Source: Nesterenkonia ebinurensis | GTDB taxonomy: Bacteria > Actinomycetota > Actinomycetes > Actinomycetales > Micrococcaceae | Length of the DNA stretch: 64,000 nt | Reading direction: 5' to 3' | Assembly: GCF_008711175.1 (NCBI RefSeq) | Contig: NZ_VWNF01000011.1 | Location: 310,001-374,000 of the forward strand | Shown: positions 15,973 to 23,498 of the stretch, piece after piece | Numbering within the stretch: position 1 is the stretch's first letter | How the letters are laid out: the number at the start of each line of letters is the position of its first letter | The notes under the pieces: model-generated | What the model was told of the DNA's origin: nothing | What the model saw: the letters and a program-made list of their open reading frames with translations, nothing else | Database searches by the model: none | Position numbers and translations under genes: made by a program

Positions 15973-17016
15973 ATGGACACTGCAACTGATACAGAACGCG
16001 CCTCCCGCTCGCTGCTGCTCAGCTGCGCGGAGGCCGATGGAACACATTCTGCGAACACACTTGCCAGAGAGGTCAACCGGGGAAGACTGGTCAGGCTGCG
16101 GCGGGGCGTCTATTTTCCCGCCCAGGAGTGGTTCAGCGCTTATCCCTCCGAGCGCTTCGAGCTTGCGACGGCGGCCACCGCTGCCCAGCGTGATGCTCCG
16201 GTCTTCTGTCGGGGAACCGCCTTAAGCGTTCACCGAATTCCGCTGCTGAATACGCCGTCGGCCGTACAAATACGGGGAAGGGACCGCCATCAGGCCCGGA
16301 AGGCACCCCAGCCCTCCATGACGGGAAAGCTTACGTCAGCGGCATTTCTCCGCGCGGCGCAGCAGCAGGGTGAACTCTCAGGCACAGATCTGAACGCCCT
16401 TGCCCTCCGCGGCTTCGGCACACACTGCGTATCGCCCACCGACATCCCCCAGGGGATCCCGCCCCAAGAAGTCGAATTGCTTGGCCAGCGAGCTTTCGTG
16501 GAGCCGCTCACCCTCGCCGTGGCCGATACCGTGCCGCATCTGCCTTTCGCCGATGCCGTGGTGATCCTTGATGCGGCACTGCGCACAGACGTCACCCGCA
16601 GTGACCTGGTATCAACAGTGGAACTGTGCACCCGAACCAAGGCGCAGCGCTTTGCCTGGCAGAAGGCCTTGGACTTTGCCGATCCGCGGTCTGAGTCAGT
16701 GGGCGAATCGCTGTCCCGGGTCAGGATCGCTGAGCTTGGCTTCGAAGTGCCGGAGTTGCAGCACACCATCCATGTTGACGCAGCGACTTATCGGCTCGAC
16801 TGCTGGTGGGAGAAGGCCGGCATCGTCGGCGAGTTCGACGGCTGGCAGAAGTATCAGAGCGGCGGGTCTGCCGCGTTGCGCGAGGAGAAGGTTCGAGAGG
16901 ATGCGATCCGCAGTACCGTCGGCGCAGTGGTGCGCTGGTATTGGGAGGACCTGCAGAACCCTCAGCGGTTGCTCAAGAAGCTCCTGCGCGCTGGAGTACC
17001 CCGCGTGTCGCCGTAA
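15973..17016 (+). CDS. AbiEi-antitoxin-like / PD-(D/E)XK nuclease-like protein
   Basis: 347 aa. The N-terminal 90 residues look like an AbiEi-type winged-helix head (LAREVNRGRLVRLRRGVYFPA, then CRGTALSVHRIPLL). The C-terminal 110 residues resemble DUF559/Vsr-like endonucleases: ESVGESLSRVRIAELGFEVPE, TYRLDCWWEKAGIVGEFDG, QKYQ and a REEKVREDAIR helix, giving E..D..ExDG..K catalytic candidates. Such orphan fusion proteins are common in actinobacteria; the partner toxin (AbiEii) is absent. The stop codon directly abuts palindromic repeat copy 2. Role in DNA cleavage or regulation is inference. Confidence 0.7.
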   Translation: MDTATDTERASRSLLLSCAEADGTHSANTLAREVNRGRLVRLRRGVYFPAQEWFSAYPSERFELATAATAAQRDAPVFCRGTALSVHRIPLLNTPSAVQIRGRDRHQARKAPQPSMTGKLTSAAFLRAAQQQGELSGTDLNALALRGFGTHCVSPTDIPQGIPPQEVELLGQRAFVEPLTLAVADTVPHLPFADAVVILDAALRTDVTRSDLVSTVELCTRTKAQRFAWQKALDFADPRSESVGESLSRVRIAELGFEVPELQHTIHVDAATYRLDCWWEKAGIVGEFDGWQKYQSGGSAALREEKVREDAIRSTVGAVVRWYWEDLQNPQRLLKKLLRAGVPRVSP

Positions 17017-17070
17017 GTTATCTACGCTGCCGCACGTTATAACCTGCGGCGGTGTGGATAACGTGCGGCA
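17017..17070 (+). repeat. 54-bp palindromic repeat, copy 2
   Basis: Direct copy of 15433-15486 (49/54 identical), starting on the base after the nuclease-like stop codon. Arms TGCCGCACGTT/AACGTGCGGCA are unchanged; most differences lie in the loop. The right side contains TGTGGATAA, the complement of the DnaA box TTATCCACA. It may also act as a terminator for the nuclease-like gene. Confidence 0.85.
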
Positions 17071-17133
17071 GCGCGAAGGTGGGAGGACGACGACGCGGCA
17101 GGGCTGAGTCCGGCTGGCCGACAGGGGCGCCGA

Positions 17134-17691
17134 TCAGAAGTTCAGATGCGGGGCTGGCTTGCGGGAAGCCGGCAGGGCGAAGTCGCGGCGCCAGGCCTTG
17201 AGATCCTCGCTGACCTCGAGGTCCTCCGGTGCGGGGTGGCCGCTCTCGGCGGCCATCTCCAAGATCTCCGGGATAGTGACCGGCCCGTTCGCCCCGATGA
17301 GCCGCCCGGCCACATAGCCACGGACGTAGATCTCACCATCGACCACCACCCGGTGCTCGATGTAGAAGCACCGCTCGTCCACACCGATCAGCTTGGTGTA
17401 GATCTGGAACTTGGTCCAGAAGTTGACCGACTTGCGAAAGGTGATCTGCTCGGCCTGCACCACCGGGTGCCAGCCGCGCTTCTTGGCGCCCTCCCAGAGC
17501 CCGGAGCGGGCCATCATGTCATAGCGGCCTAGGTCGAAGAGGCTGAAGTACTGCCCATTGTTGATGTGCATCAGGATGTCCACATCGGTGGGCAGCGCCC
17601 GCAAGGTGATCTCGGCCGCCTCCCAGGGGGAGGTGCGGGGGCGTCGTCGTGCCTTGAGCAGTATCAGCAGGGTGCGGAAGATCACATGCAT
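17134..17691 (-). CDS. Acyl-CoA thioesterase, hotdog fold
   Basis: 185 aa. After a short basic N-terminus, LRALPTDVDILMHINNGQYFSLFDLGR is the hotdog signature with the catalytic Asp (DxxxHxNNxxY motif), followed by QAEQITFRKSVNFWTKFQI and CFYIEHRVVVDGEIYVRG. The family hydrolyses acyl-CoA or acyl-ACP thioesters in the cytoplasm. The start is leaderless (TAACAT, 6 nt, ATG). It is divergent from the liv/CoA-ligase operon with an operator-like palindrome at its promoter, suggesting it belongs to the same acyl-CoA regulon. Confidence 0.85.
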   Translation of the reverse strand: MHVIFRTLLILLKARRRPRTSPWEAAEITLRALPTDVDILMHINNGQYFSLFDLGRYDMMARSGLWEGAKKRGWHPVVQAEQITFRKSVNFWTKFQIYTKLIGVDERCFYIEHRVVVDGEIYVRGYVAGRLIGANGPVTIPEILEMAAESGHPAPEDLEVSEDLKAWRRDFALPASRKPAPHLNF

Positions 17692-17697
17692 ACCTTC

Positions 17698-17820
17698 ATG
17701 TTACTACGCAGTAGTTTTTTCGCGAATCACGTGAAGATCGACTCTTTATTCCGCCTTCTGGAACCAAGGTCACGATCACGTAAATAACGTGATCCAAGTC
17801 ACCCAAAGCATGTTACTGTG
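17698..17820. promoter_or_regulatory. Divergent promoter/operator region, thioesterase versus liv operon
   Basis: It holds the thioesterase -10 (TAACAT on the minus strand, 17703-17698), ACTAC-GCA-GTAGT at 17703-17715, a perfect 21-bp inverted repeat GATCACGT-AAATA-ACGTGATC at 17774-17794, and a degenerate second TTACT..GTAGA site near 17813-17827. These are candidate sites for one regulator of both directions. Confidence 0.55.
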
Positions 17821-17864
17821 TGGTAGATCACTGACCGAATGTGACTCAGCGTGAGGGAGAATCC

Positions 17865-17915
17865 ATGGGCGCATCAGCCGTTGACTACGGGAGATGCCGG
17901 GAGGTCCGGTGCTGA
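17865..17915 (+). other. Small ORF (16 codons) ahead of livF: leader peptide or shifted N-terminus
   Basis: ATG 17865 follows the strongest ribosome-binding site in the region (GGGAG, 6 nt away) and encodes MGASAVDYGRCREVRC, ending at TGA 17913-17915, which overlaps the livF start GTG 17909. One extra base in the run before 17894 would join it in frame to livF, giving an N-terminus usual for such proteins. Either a translation-coupling leader or a one-base indel. Confidence 0.4.
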
Positions 17916-18691
17916 CCGTCAAGAACGTGGAAGTTGTCTACAACGATGTCATCCAAGTTCTCCGGGGCGTCAGCCTCACCGTGGAGAAGGGCCGGATCAC
18001 CGCACTGCTCGGCGCCAACGGCGCGGGCAAGACCACCCTGCTGCGGGCCGTTTCCGGGCTCTTGGACATCCATGACGGAGAGGTCACCAAGGGTCGGATT
18101 GAACTGAACGGCCGGGCTGTGCACACCTGGCCGCCAGCCAAAATCGTCTCAGCCGGCCTGGGCCAGGTGCTGGAGGGCAGGCGGGTCTTCGCCGAGTTCA
18201 CCGTAGAGGAGAACCTGCGCATCGGCGGACATACTCGCCGCAGCGGGCTGCACGAGTCGATTGAAGAGATCTATCACCTCTTCCCCGTGCTGAAGGAGCG
18301 GCGGCGCCGCACTGCCGGGTACCTCTCCGGCGGCGAGCAGCAGATGCTGGCCATGGGCCGAGCGCTGGTGGCTCAGCCCGATGTGATTCTTCTGGATGAG
18401 CCCAGCCTGGGGCTGGCACCACGGATCGTCCAGCAGATCAAGGACCTGGTGGTCCAGGTCAACCAGGAGCGCGGCACCACGGTACTGCTGGTTGAGCAGA
18501 ACGCGATGATGGCGCTGTCGATCGCTCACCAGGGCTATGTGATGGAGCAAGGAAAGATCGTCATGGACGACGCCGCGGCGAACCTGATGGAAAACGAGGA
18601 CATCCGGGACTTCTACTTAGGCCGTGGGGAGCTCTCCACCTCCTACCGGAACCTCAAGCACTACAAGCGCAGGAAGAGGTGGCTCTCATGA
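17909..18691 (+). CDS. livF: Branched-chain amino acid-type ABC transporter ATPase LivF
   Basis: 260 aa from GTG 17909 (GGGAGG at 17899-17904); ATG 17894 is an alternative start, and the upstream small ORF complicates the choice. Walker A GANGAGKTT, signature YLSGGEQQ, Walker B VILLDEPSLGL and LVEQNAMMALSIAHQGYVMEQG are typical LivF features. It pairs with LivG to drive the LivHM permease. First gene of a six-gene operon with 4-base overlaps. Confidence 0.9.
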   Translation: MLTVKNVEVVYNDVIQVLRGVSLTVEKGRITALLGANGAGKTTLLRAVSGLLDIHDGEVTKGRIELNGRAVHTWPPAKIVSAGLGQVLEGRRVFAEFTVEENLRIGGHTRRSGLHESIEEIYHLFPVLKERRRRTAGYLSGGEQQMLAMGRALVAQPDVILLDEPSLGLAPRIVQQIKDLVVQVNQERGTTVLLVEQNAMMALSIAHQGYVMEQGKIVMDDAAANLMENEDIRDFYLGRGELSTSYRNLKHYKRRKRWLS

Positions 18692-19509
18692 GCGGCGCTG
18701 CAGTCTGCGAGCTGAAAGACGTCCGACTCAGCTTTGGCAAGGTCAAGGCACTCAACGGAGTCAGCTTCAGCATCCAGCAGGCAGAGCTGTTCGCGGTGAT
18801 CGGCCCCAATGGTGCCGGCAAGACCTCCATCTTCAACGTGCTCTCCGGGGTCTACCGTCCGCAGCACGGCTCGGTGAGCTTCGGCGGAGAGTCCATCCTC
18901 GGCGCTAAGCCGCACAGGATCGCCAAAAAAGGCATGGCACGCACCTTCCAGAACATCGAGCTCTTCGAGAATCTCACCGTGGTGGACAACCTGATGCTGG
19001 GCCGTCACCACCATCTGAACTATCACTGGTGGGAGGCCCTGTACTGGTGGGGGCGGGCGCGGACCGCTGAGCTGCAGAATCGGCGCAAGGTCGAGGAGAT
19101 CATCGATTTCTTGGAGATCGAGGGCTACCGGGACTTGCCGGTGGGAATGCTGCCCTATGGGATCCAGAAGCGGATCGAGCTGGGCCGGGCGCTGGCAATG
19201 GAGCCGAAGCTGCTGCTGCTGGACGAGCCGGTAGCCGGGATGAACGCGGAGGAGACCGAGGATATGGCCCGGTTCATCCTGGACATCCGCTCCGAGCTGA
19301 AGATCCCGATGATCCTGGTCGAACACGATATGGGGCTGGTGATGGACCTGGCCGACCGGGTGATGGCCATGGACTTCGGCACTCCTCTGATCACCGGCGC
19401 ACCGGATGAGGTGCAGACCAACCCTGAGGTGATCAGGGCCTACCTGGGCCCGATGAGCGAAGCAGCGGTGGCTGAAGTGGCCGAGGAAGTTTCTGAGGAG
19501 GCACAGTGA
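18688..19509 (+). CDS. livG: Branched-chain amino acid-type ABC transporter ATPase LivG
   Basis: 273 aa from ATG 18688, overlapping the livF stop as ATGA, with GGAAGAGG upstream. Walker A GPNGAGKTS, Q-loop GMARTFQNIELF, Walker B LLLLDEPVAGMNAEETED and LVEHDMGLVMDLADRVMAMDFG are LivG signatures; the signature loop is the relaxed LPYGIQKR. It carries a C-terminal Glu/Ala-rich tail of about 15 residues. Second ATPase of the uptake system. Confidence 0.9.
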   Translation: MSGAAVCELKDVRLSFGKVKALNGVSFSIQQAELFAVIGPNGAGKTSIFNVLSGVYRPQHGSVSFGGESILGAKPHRIAKKGMARTFQNIELFENLTVVDNLMLGRHHHLNYHWWEALYWWGRARTAELQNRRKVEEIIDFLEIEGYRDLPVGMLPYGIQKRIELGRALAMEPKLLLLDEPVAGMNAEETEDMARFILDIRSELKIPMILVEHDMGLVMDLADRVMAMDFGTPLITGAPDEVQTNPEVIRAYLGPMSEAAVAEVAEEVSEEAQ

Positions 19510-21407
19510 CTGACGCCGGGAGCAACCACGACGACGCCGCCACCACCGGCCTCGGTGCGGCAACCACCCTGCCGCTGCGCATCCGCGAGCGCGCCCGGAG
19601 ATCTCCGGCCCAGATCGCCATGCGGGATAAGAACTTCGGGCTCTGGGAGCAGACCACCTGGAACGAGTACTGGGAGACTTCTGAACTGGTGGGCCATGCC
19701 CTGCTCTCCCTGGGGGTGCAGGTGGGCGACCGGGTGGCCGTGCACAGCGAGAATCGGCGCGAATGGCTCTTCGCCGATGTGGGCACGGTGGCTGTGCGGG
19801 CGGCCACGGTGGGCCTCTACCCCACCAACCCTCCTCCTGAGGTGCTGCACCTGCTGCGCGACTCCGGTGCCAGTGTGCTGATCGCTGAGGACCAGGAGCA
19901 GCTGGACAAAGCTCTGGAGATCAGTGACCAGTTGCCTCAGCTGCGCCATATCGTCTACATCGAGCCCCGCGGCATCACCGGGCACTACACCGATGAGCGG
20001 CTGATCTCCTGGCAGGACTTCCTTGTCCTGGGCGCGGAGCACAAGGCGGCGCACCCTTCTGCGGTGGATGAGCTGGCCGAGTCCGCCCAGCCGGATGACC
20101 TGGCCACACTCATCTACACCTCCGGCACCACCGGTCCGCCGAAGGGGGCGATGCTCACCCTGGACAATGTGGAGTTCGCCATTGAGCGGTTCGCGCGAAA
20201 GGAGGCGTTCTTCCGCCCGGCAGCCACCAGCAGAGACATTATGGTCTCCTATCTGCCGCTGTGCCATGTGGCAGAGCGCGCCTTCACCACCTGGCTCAAC
20301 GCCGGAGTGGGCACCCAGGTGAACTTCGCCGAGTCGGTGGAGACGGTGCAGACTGCACTGCGCGAGGTCCAGCCCACCATTGTGTTCGGCGTGCCGCGGA
20401 TCTGGGAGAAGATCGTGGCCGGAATCCACATCCGGATGAGCGGGGCCAGTCGGCTGAAGCGCGCGGTGTTCGGGGTCTGCATGAAGGCAGCAGACTGGAT
20501 CGGCGACACACTGGTGGCCAATCGCGGCCAGCACACGGTGCTGACCCGGCTGGTGTACTTCATCTGCTGGGTGATCTGCTTCCGGGCGCTGCGTGAACGG
20601 CTGGGCCTGCGCCACACCCGCTACGCGGCCTCAGGTGCGGCCCCGATCGCCCCGGAGCTGCTGAAGTTCTTCATGGGCATCGGGGTGAAGATGCACGAGG
20701 TCTACGGCATGACGGAGAACTCAGCGATGGGCTCGGCGAATATGCCCGGCAGAGTGCTGCTGGGCACGGTTGGGGAGCCGCATCCGGGTGTGGAGATCAC
20801 CGTCGATGAGAACACCGGGGAGATTCTCACCCGGCACCGCGGCAACTTTGCCGGCTACTGGAACCGGCCCGAGGCCACGGCCGAGACGCTGGACGCCGAA
20901 GGCTGGCTGCACACCGGGGATGTGGGTGAGTGGGTGGAGGACACCCACCTGAAGATCACCGACCGGATCAAGGACATCATCATCACTGCCGGTGGCAAGA
21001 ACATCTCCCCCTCGGAGATCGAGAACAGCCTGAAGGCCTCCCCCTATGTGAAGGAGGCGGTGGTCATCGGCGATAGGCGCAGGTTCCTCACCGCGCTGAT
21101 CGGCATCGAGCAGGACACTGTGGGCGATTGGGCGCAGCAGCGGCGACTTGCCTTCACCACCTACCGTGACCTCTCCGAGAAGCCGGAGGTGCGTGAGCTG
21201 ATCCAGGGCGTGGTGGATGAGACCAATGAGAAGTTCGCCCAGGTGGAGACCATCAAGAAGTTCTGGATGCTGCCCAAAGAGCTCGACCATGACGAGGGCG
21301 AGCTCACCGCCACTCAGAAGGTGAAGCGCTCCGCTGTGGAGCAGCAGTTCGCTTCAGCGATTGAAGCCATGTACACCGACCGCGTACCCGAGGGGGCTCA
21401 TCAGTGA
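19506..21407 (+). CDS. AMP-forming acyl-CoA ligase (long-chain FadD15-like) inside the liv operon
   Basis: 633 aa. The P-loop motif YTSGTTGPPKGAML (about residues 204-217), the YGMTENSAMG motif and the C-terminal GWLHTGDVGE / RIKDIIITAGGKNISPSEIEN motifs define an ANL-family adenylating enzyme that makes acyl-CoA from a carboxylate, ATP and CoA. The length and the large insert match the long-chain/FadD15 clade. GTG overlaps livG by 4 nt and the stop overlaps livH by 4 nt, so it is translated as part of the transporter operon: the imported solute is very probably a carboxylic acid trapped as its CoA ester. Confidence 0.9.
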   Translation: MTDAGSNHDDAATTGLGAATTLPLRIRERARRSPAQIAMRDKNFGLWEQTTWNEYWETSELVGHALLSLGVQVGDRVAVHSENRREWLFADVGTVAVRAATVGLYPTNPPPEVLHLLRDSGASVLIAEDQEQLDKALEISDQLPQLRHIVYIEPRGITGHYTDERLISWQDFLVLGAEHKAAHPSAVDELAESAQPDDLATLIYTSGTTGPPKGAMLTLDNVEFAIERFARKEAFFRPAATSRDIMVSYLPLCHVAERAFTTWLNAGVGTQVNFAESVETVQTALREVQPTIVFGVPRIWEKIVAGIHIRMSGASRLKRAVFGVCMKAADWIGDTLVANRGQHTVLTRLVYFICWVICFRALRERLGLRHTRYAASGAAPIAPELLKFFMGIGVKMHEVYGMTENSAMGSANMPGRVLLGTVGEPHPGVEITVDENTGEILTRHRGNFAGYWNRPEATAETLDAEGWLHTGDVGEWVEDTHLKITDRIKDIIITAGGKNISPSEIENSLKASPYVKEAVVIGDRRRFLTALIGIEQDTVGDWAQQRRLAFTTYRDLSEKPEVRELIQGVVDETNEKFAQVETIKKFWMLPKELDHDEGELTATQKVKRSAVEQQFASAIEAMYTDRVPEGAHQ

Positions 21408-22300
21408 CCACATTCGCCCAAGCCATCCTCTCCGGGACCGCCCAAGGCGCCATCTACGCACTGCTGGCCCTGGGGTTCGTGATCATCTACAAGGCCACAC
21501 ATGTGATCAGCTTCGCCCAGCCGGCGCTGATGGTCATCGGTGGACTCTTCAGCTACCACTTCTCCGCAGTGTTCGGTCTGCCGTTTTGGCCCTCTCTGTT
21601 CATCGCTATCCTGCTCGGTGCCGGACTGGGCATGCTCATTGAGCGGCTGGCCCTGCGGCCGATGATCGGCAAGCCGGTCTTCACCCTGGCGATCATTACC
21701 ATCGGTGTGGATGTGGTGCTGCGGGTGCTGGCCAACCGGTACATCGGGGCTGACTCCCGTGCACTGCGCTACCCCGGCGGCTCCGAGCGCTACGAATTTC
21801 TGGGTTTGGCGCTGAGCCACCGCCAGGTCACCATTATTGTGGTCACCCTGATCACGGTGGTCTCCCTTGCCCTGTTCATCCGGTATGCCAAAGCCGGGCT
21901 GGCCATGCGCGCCACCGCCTTGGATCAGGAGACTGCTCTTGCCCAGGGAGTGAAGGTCGGCGCAATGTTCGCTCTGGCCTGGGCAATCGCCGGTGGGTTG
22001 GCAGCCATCGCCGGCACCTTCATCGCCACCGGCTCCGGCGGCATCGAGCAGGACACTTGGATCATCGCGCTCAAAGCTCTGCCGGCCATCATCATCGGTG
22101 GCCTGGACAGCCTCCAAGGGGCGGTGATCGGCGGGCTGGCAGTGGGCATCATTGAGCAGATCACAGCGGTCTACCAGGCCGCCTACCTGCCGTTCCTGGG
22201 CACCAACTTCTCTCTGGTGGCCCCCTATGCGCTGATGTTTGTGGTGCTTCTGATTCGGCCCTACGGCCTTTTCGGCACCAAGGAGGTGGAGCGAGTATGA
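21404..22300 (+). CDS. livH: Branched-chain-type ABC permease LivH
   Basis: 298 aa with about eight membrane segments. It starts TFAQAILSGTAQGAIYALLALGFVIIYKATHVISFAQ (split: GTAQGAIYALLALGFVI), the usual LivH N-terminus, and has the cytoplasmic coupling motif AMRATALDQETALAQGVKV with the conserved Ala/Gly after it. The GTG overlaps the ligase stop. It forms the membrane channel with LivM. The C-terminal PYGLFGTKEVERV matches family ends. Confidence 0.9.
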   Translation: MTTFAQAILSGTAQGAIYALLALGFVIIYKATHVISFAQPALMVIGGLFSYHFSAVFGLPFWPSLFIAILLGAGLGMLIERLALRPMIGKPVFTLAIITIGVDVVLRVLANRYIGADSRALRYPGGSERYEFLGLALSHRQVTIIVVTLITVVSLALFIRYAKAGLAMRATALDQETALAQGVKVGAMFALAWAIAGGLAAIAGTFIATGSGGIEQDTWIIALKALPAIIIGGLDSLQGAVIGGLAVGIIEQITAVYQAAYLPFLGTNFSLVAPYALMFVVLLIRPYGLFGTKEVERV

Positions 22301-23478
22301 CCACGCCCAACACCTCCAATATTGGGGCCCGGGCTTATCCCACGGCGGGCAAGCCCCGTCCACCGCGCGGCCGTGCCCTGCTGCGCACTTCCTACGCCCA
22401 GGACATGGCGCTGCTGAACACTCCGGCCAAGCGTTGGTCCACTCTGGCGTTGATCGTGGCCGGGTTCCTGACCCCTCTGCTGATCACCGATGATCTGCTG
22501 CAGGTGCTCACCCTGGGGCTCTTCGCCGCCATTGGGGCGATCGGACTGAACCTGGTCACTGGTTACGCCGGGCAGGTCTCACTGGGCCACGCGTTCTTCC
22601 TGGGCCTGGGCGCCTATACCGCTGCGGTGCTCGGCGGCGATGCCGAGGGCAGGCTGCTGGGCCTCGGCATGCCGATGTACATCTGGCTGCCGGCAGCTGG
22701 TCTGGTGGCCGCCGCGGCAGGGCTGCTCATCGGCCCCATCGCGGTGAGGCTGCGCGGGCTCTATCTGGCCATCGTCACCTTGGGCGTGGTGTTCCTAGGA
22801 CTGCATATATTCCGCGAGGCCAATACGCTGACCGGCGGGCCGGGCGTGGGCCGCCGAGCGCCCGACTTAGAACTGTTCGGCATCAACTTCTCCGCCTCAG
22901 GAGGAATCCCTGGCGTGGACTGGACTCGGGACCAGCAGCTGTTCCTGGTGGCCCTGGTCTTCCTGGTGATCTTCGGGGTGGCGGCGCGCAATATCGCCCG
23001 CTCCGGGGTGGGCCGGGCCTTCTCGGCCATTCGTGACCGCGACGTCGCCGCAGCTGTGATCGGCGTGGACCTCACCGCCCATAAGGTGCTGGCCTTTGCG
23101 CTCTCCTCCTTCTATGCCGGGGTCTGCGGGGCCCTGTACTACACCGTGGTCCGGGTGATTGAGCCCACCAGCTTCGACCTGCTGCTGAGCGTGCAGTTCC
23201 TGGCGATGATCCTCATCGGCGGGGTCGCTACCATCTCCGGGGCCATCATGGGTGCGATCTTCATCACTGCCCTGGGCCGGATCGCCATCGAGATCGCTCA
23301 TGTGGTGCCGTTCGTCTCCAGTTCGGTGACCGGCGGCGGGCTGTTCAACGTCTTCCAGCTCGAAGGCATTCTCTACGGCCTGCTGATCATCGTCTTCCTG
23401 ATCGCCGAGCCGCGCGGGCTCTACGGGATCTGGATAAGAATCCGCAACTACTGGAAGGGATGGCCCTTCTCGTACTAG
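22297..23478 (+). CDS. livM: Branched-chain-type ABC permease LivM
   Basis: 393 aa. A 50-residue cytoplasmic N-terminus precedes about nine to ten membrane segments; GLNLVTGYAGQVSLGHAFFL is the LivM hallmark, and GRAFSAIRDRDVAAAVIGVD the EAA-like coupling loop. ATG overlaps livH by 4 nt. The C-terminus EPRGLYGIWIRIRNYWKGWPFSY is Trp/Tyr-rich, common in the subfamily that imports aromatic or fatty acids. Partner of LivH. Confidence 0.9.
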   Translation: MTTPNTSNIGARAYPTAGKPRPPRGRALLRTSYAQDMALLNTPAKRWSTLALIVAGFLTPLLITDDLLQVLTLGLFAAIGAIGLNLVTGYAGQVSLGHAFFLGLGAYTAAVLGGDAEGRLLGLGMPMYIWLPAAGLVAAAAGLLIGPIAVRLRGLYLAIVTLGVVFLGLHIFREANTLTGGPGVGRRAPDLELFGINFSASGGIPGVDWTRDQQLFLVALVFLVIFGVAARNIARSGVGRAFSAIRDRDVAAAVIGVDLTAHKVLAFALSSFYAGVCGALYYTVVRVIEPTSFDLLLSVQFLAMILIGGVATISGAIMGAIFITALGRIAIEIAHVVPFVSSSVTGGGLFNVFQLEGILYGLLIIVFLIAEPRGLYGIWIRIRNYWKGWPFSY

Positions 23479-23498
23479 AAAGAGGAAAGGAAAATCCC

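Noticed and set aside
15882-16076. Upstream extension of the truncated methyltransferase
   Set aside because: It runs antisense into the nuclease-like gene and through the inverted repeat 15903-15935; GTG 15881 has a good ribosome-binding site.
15364-17070. Replication origin
   Set aside because: Only three DnaA-box-like matches, no dnaA/dnaN/gyr genes and no AT-rich unwinding region.
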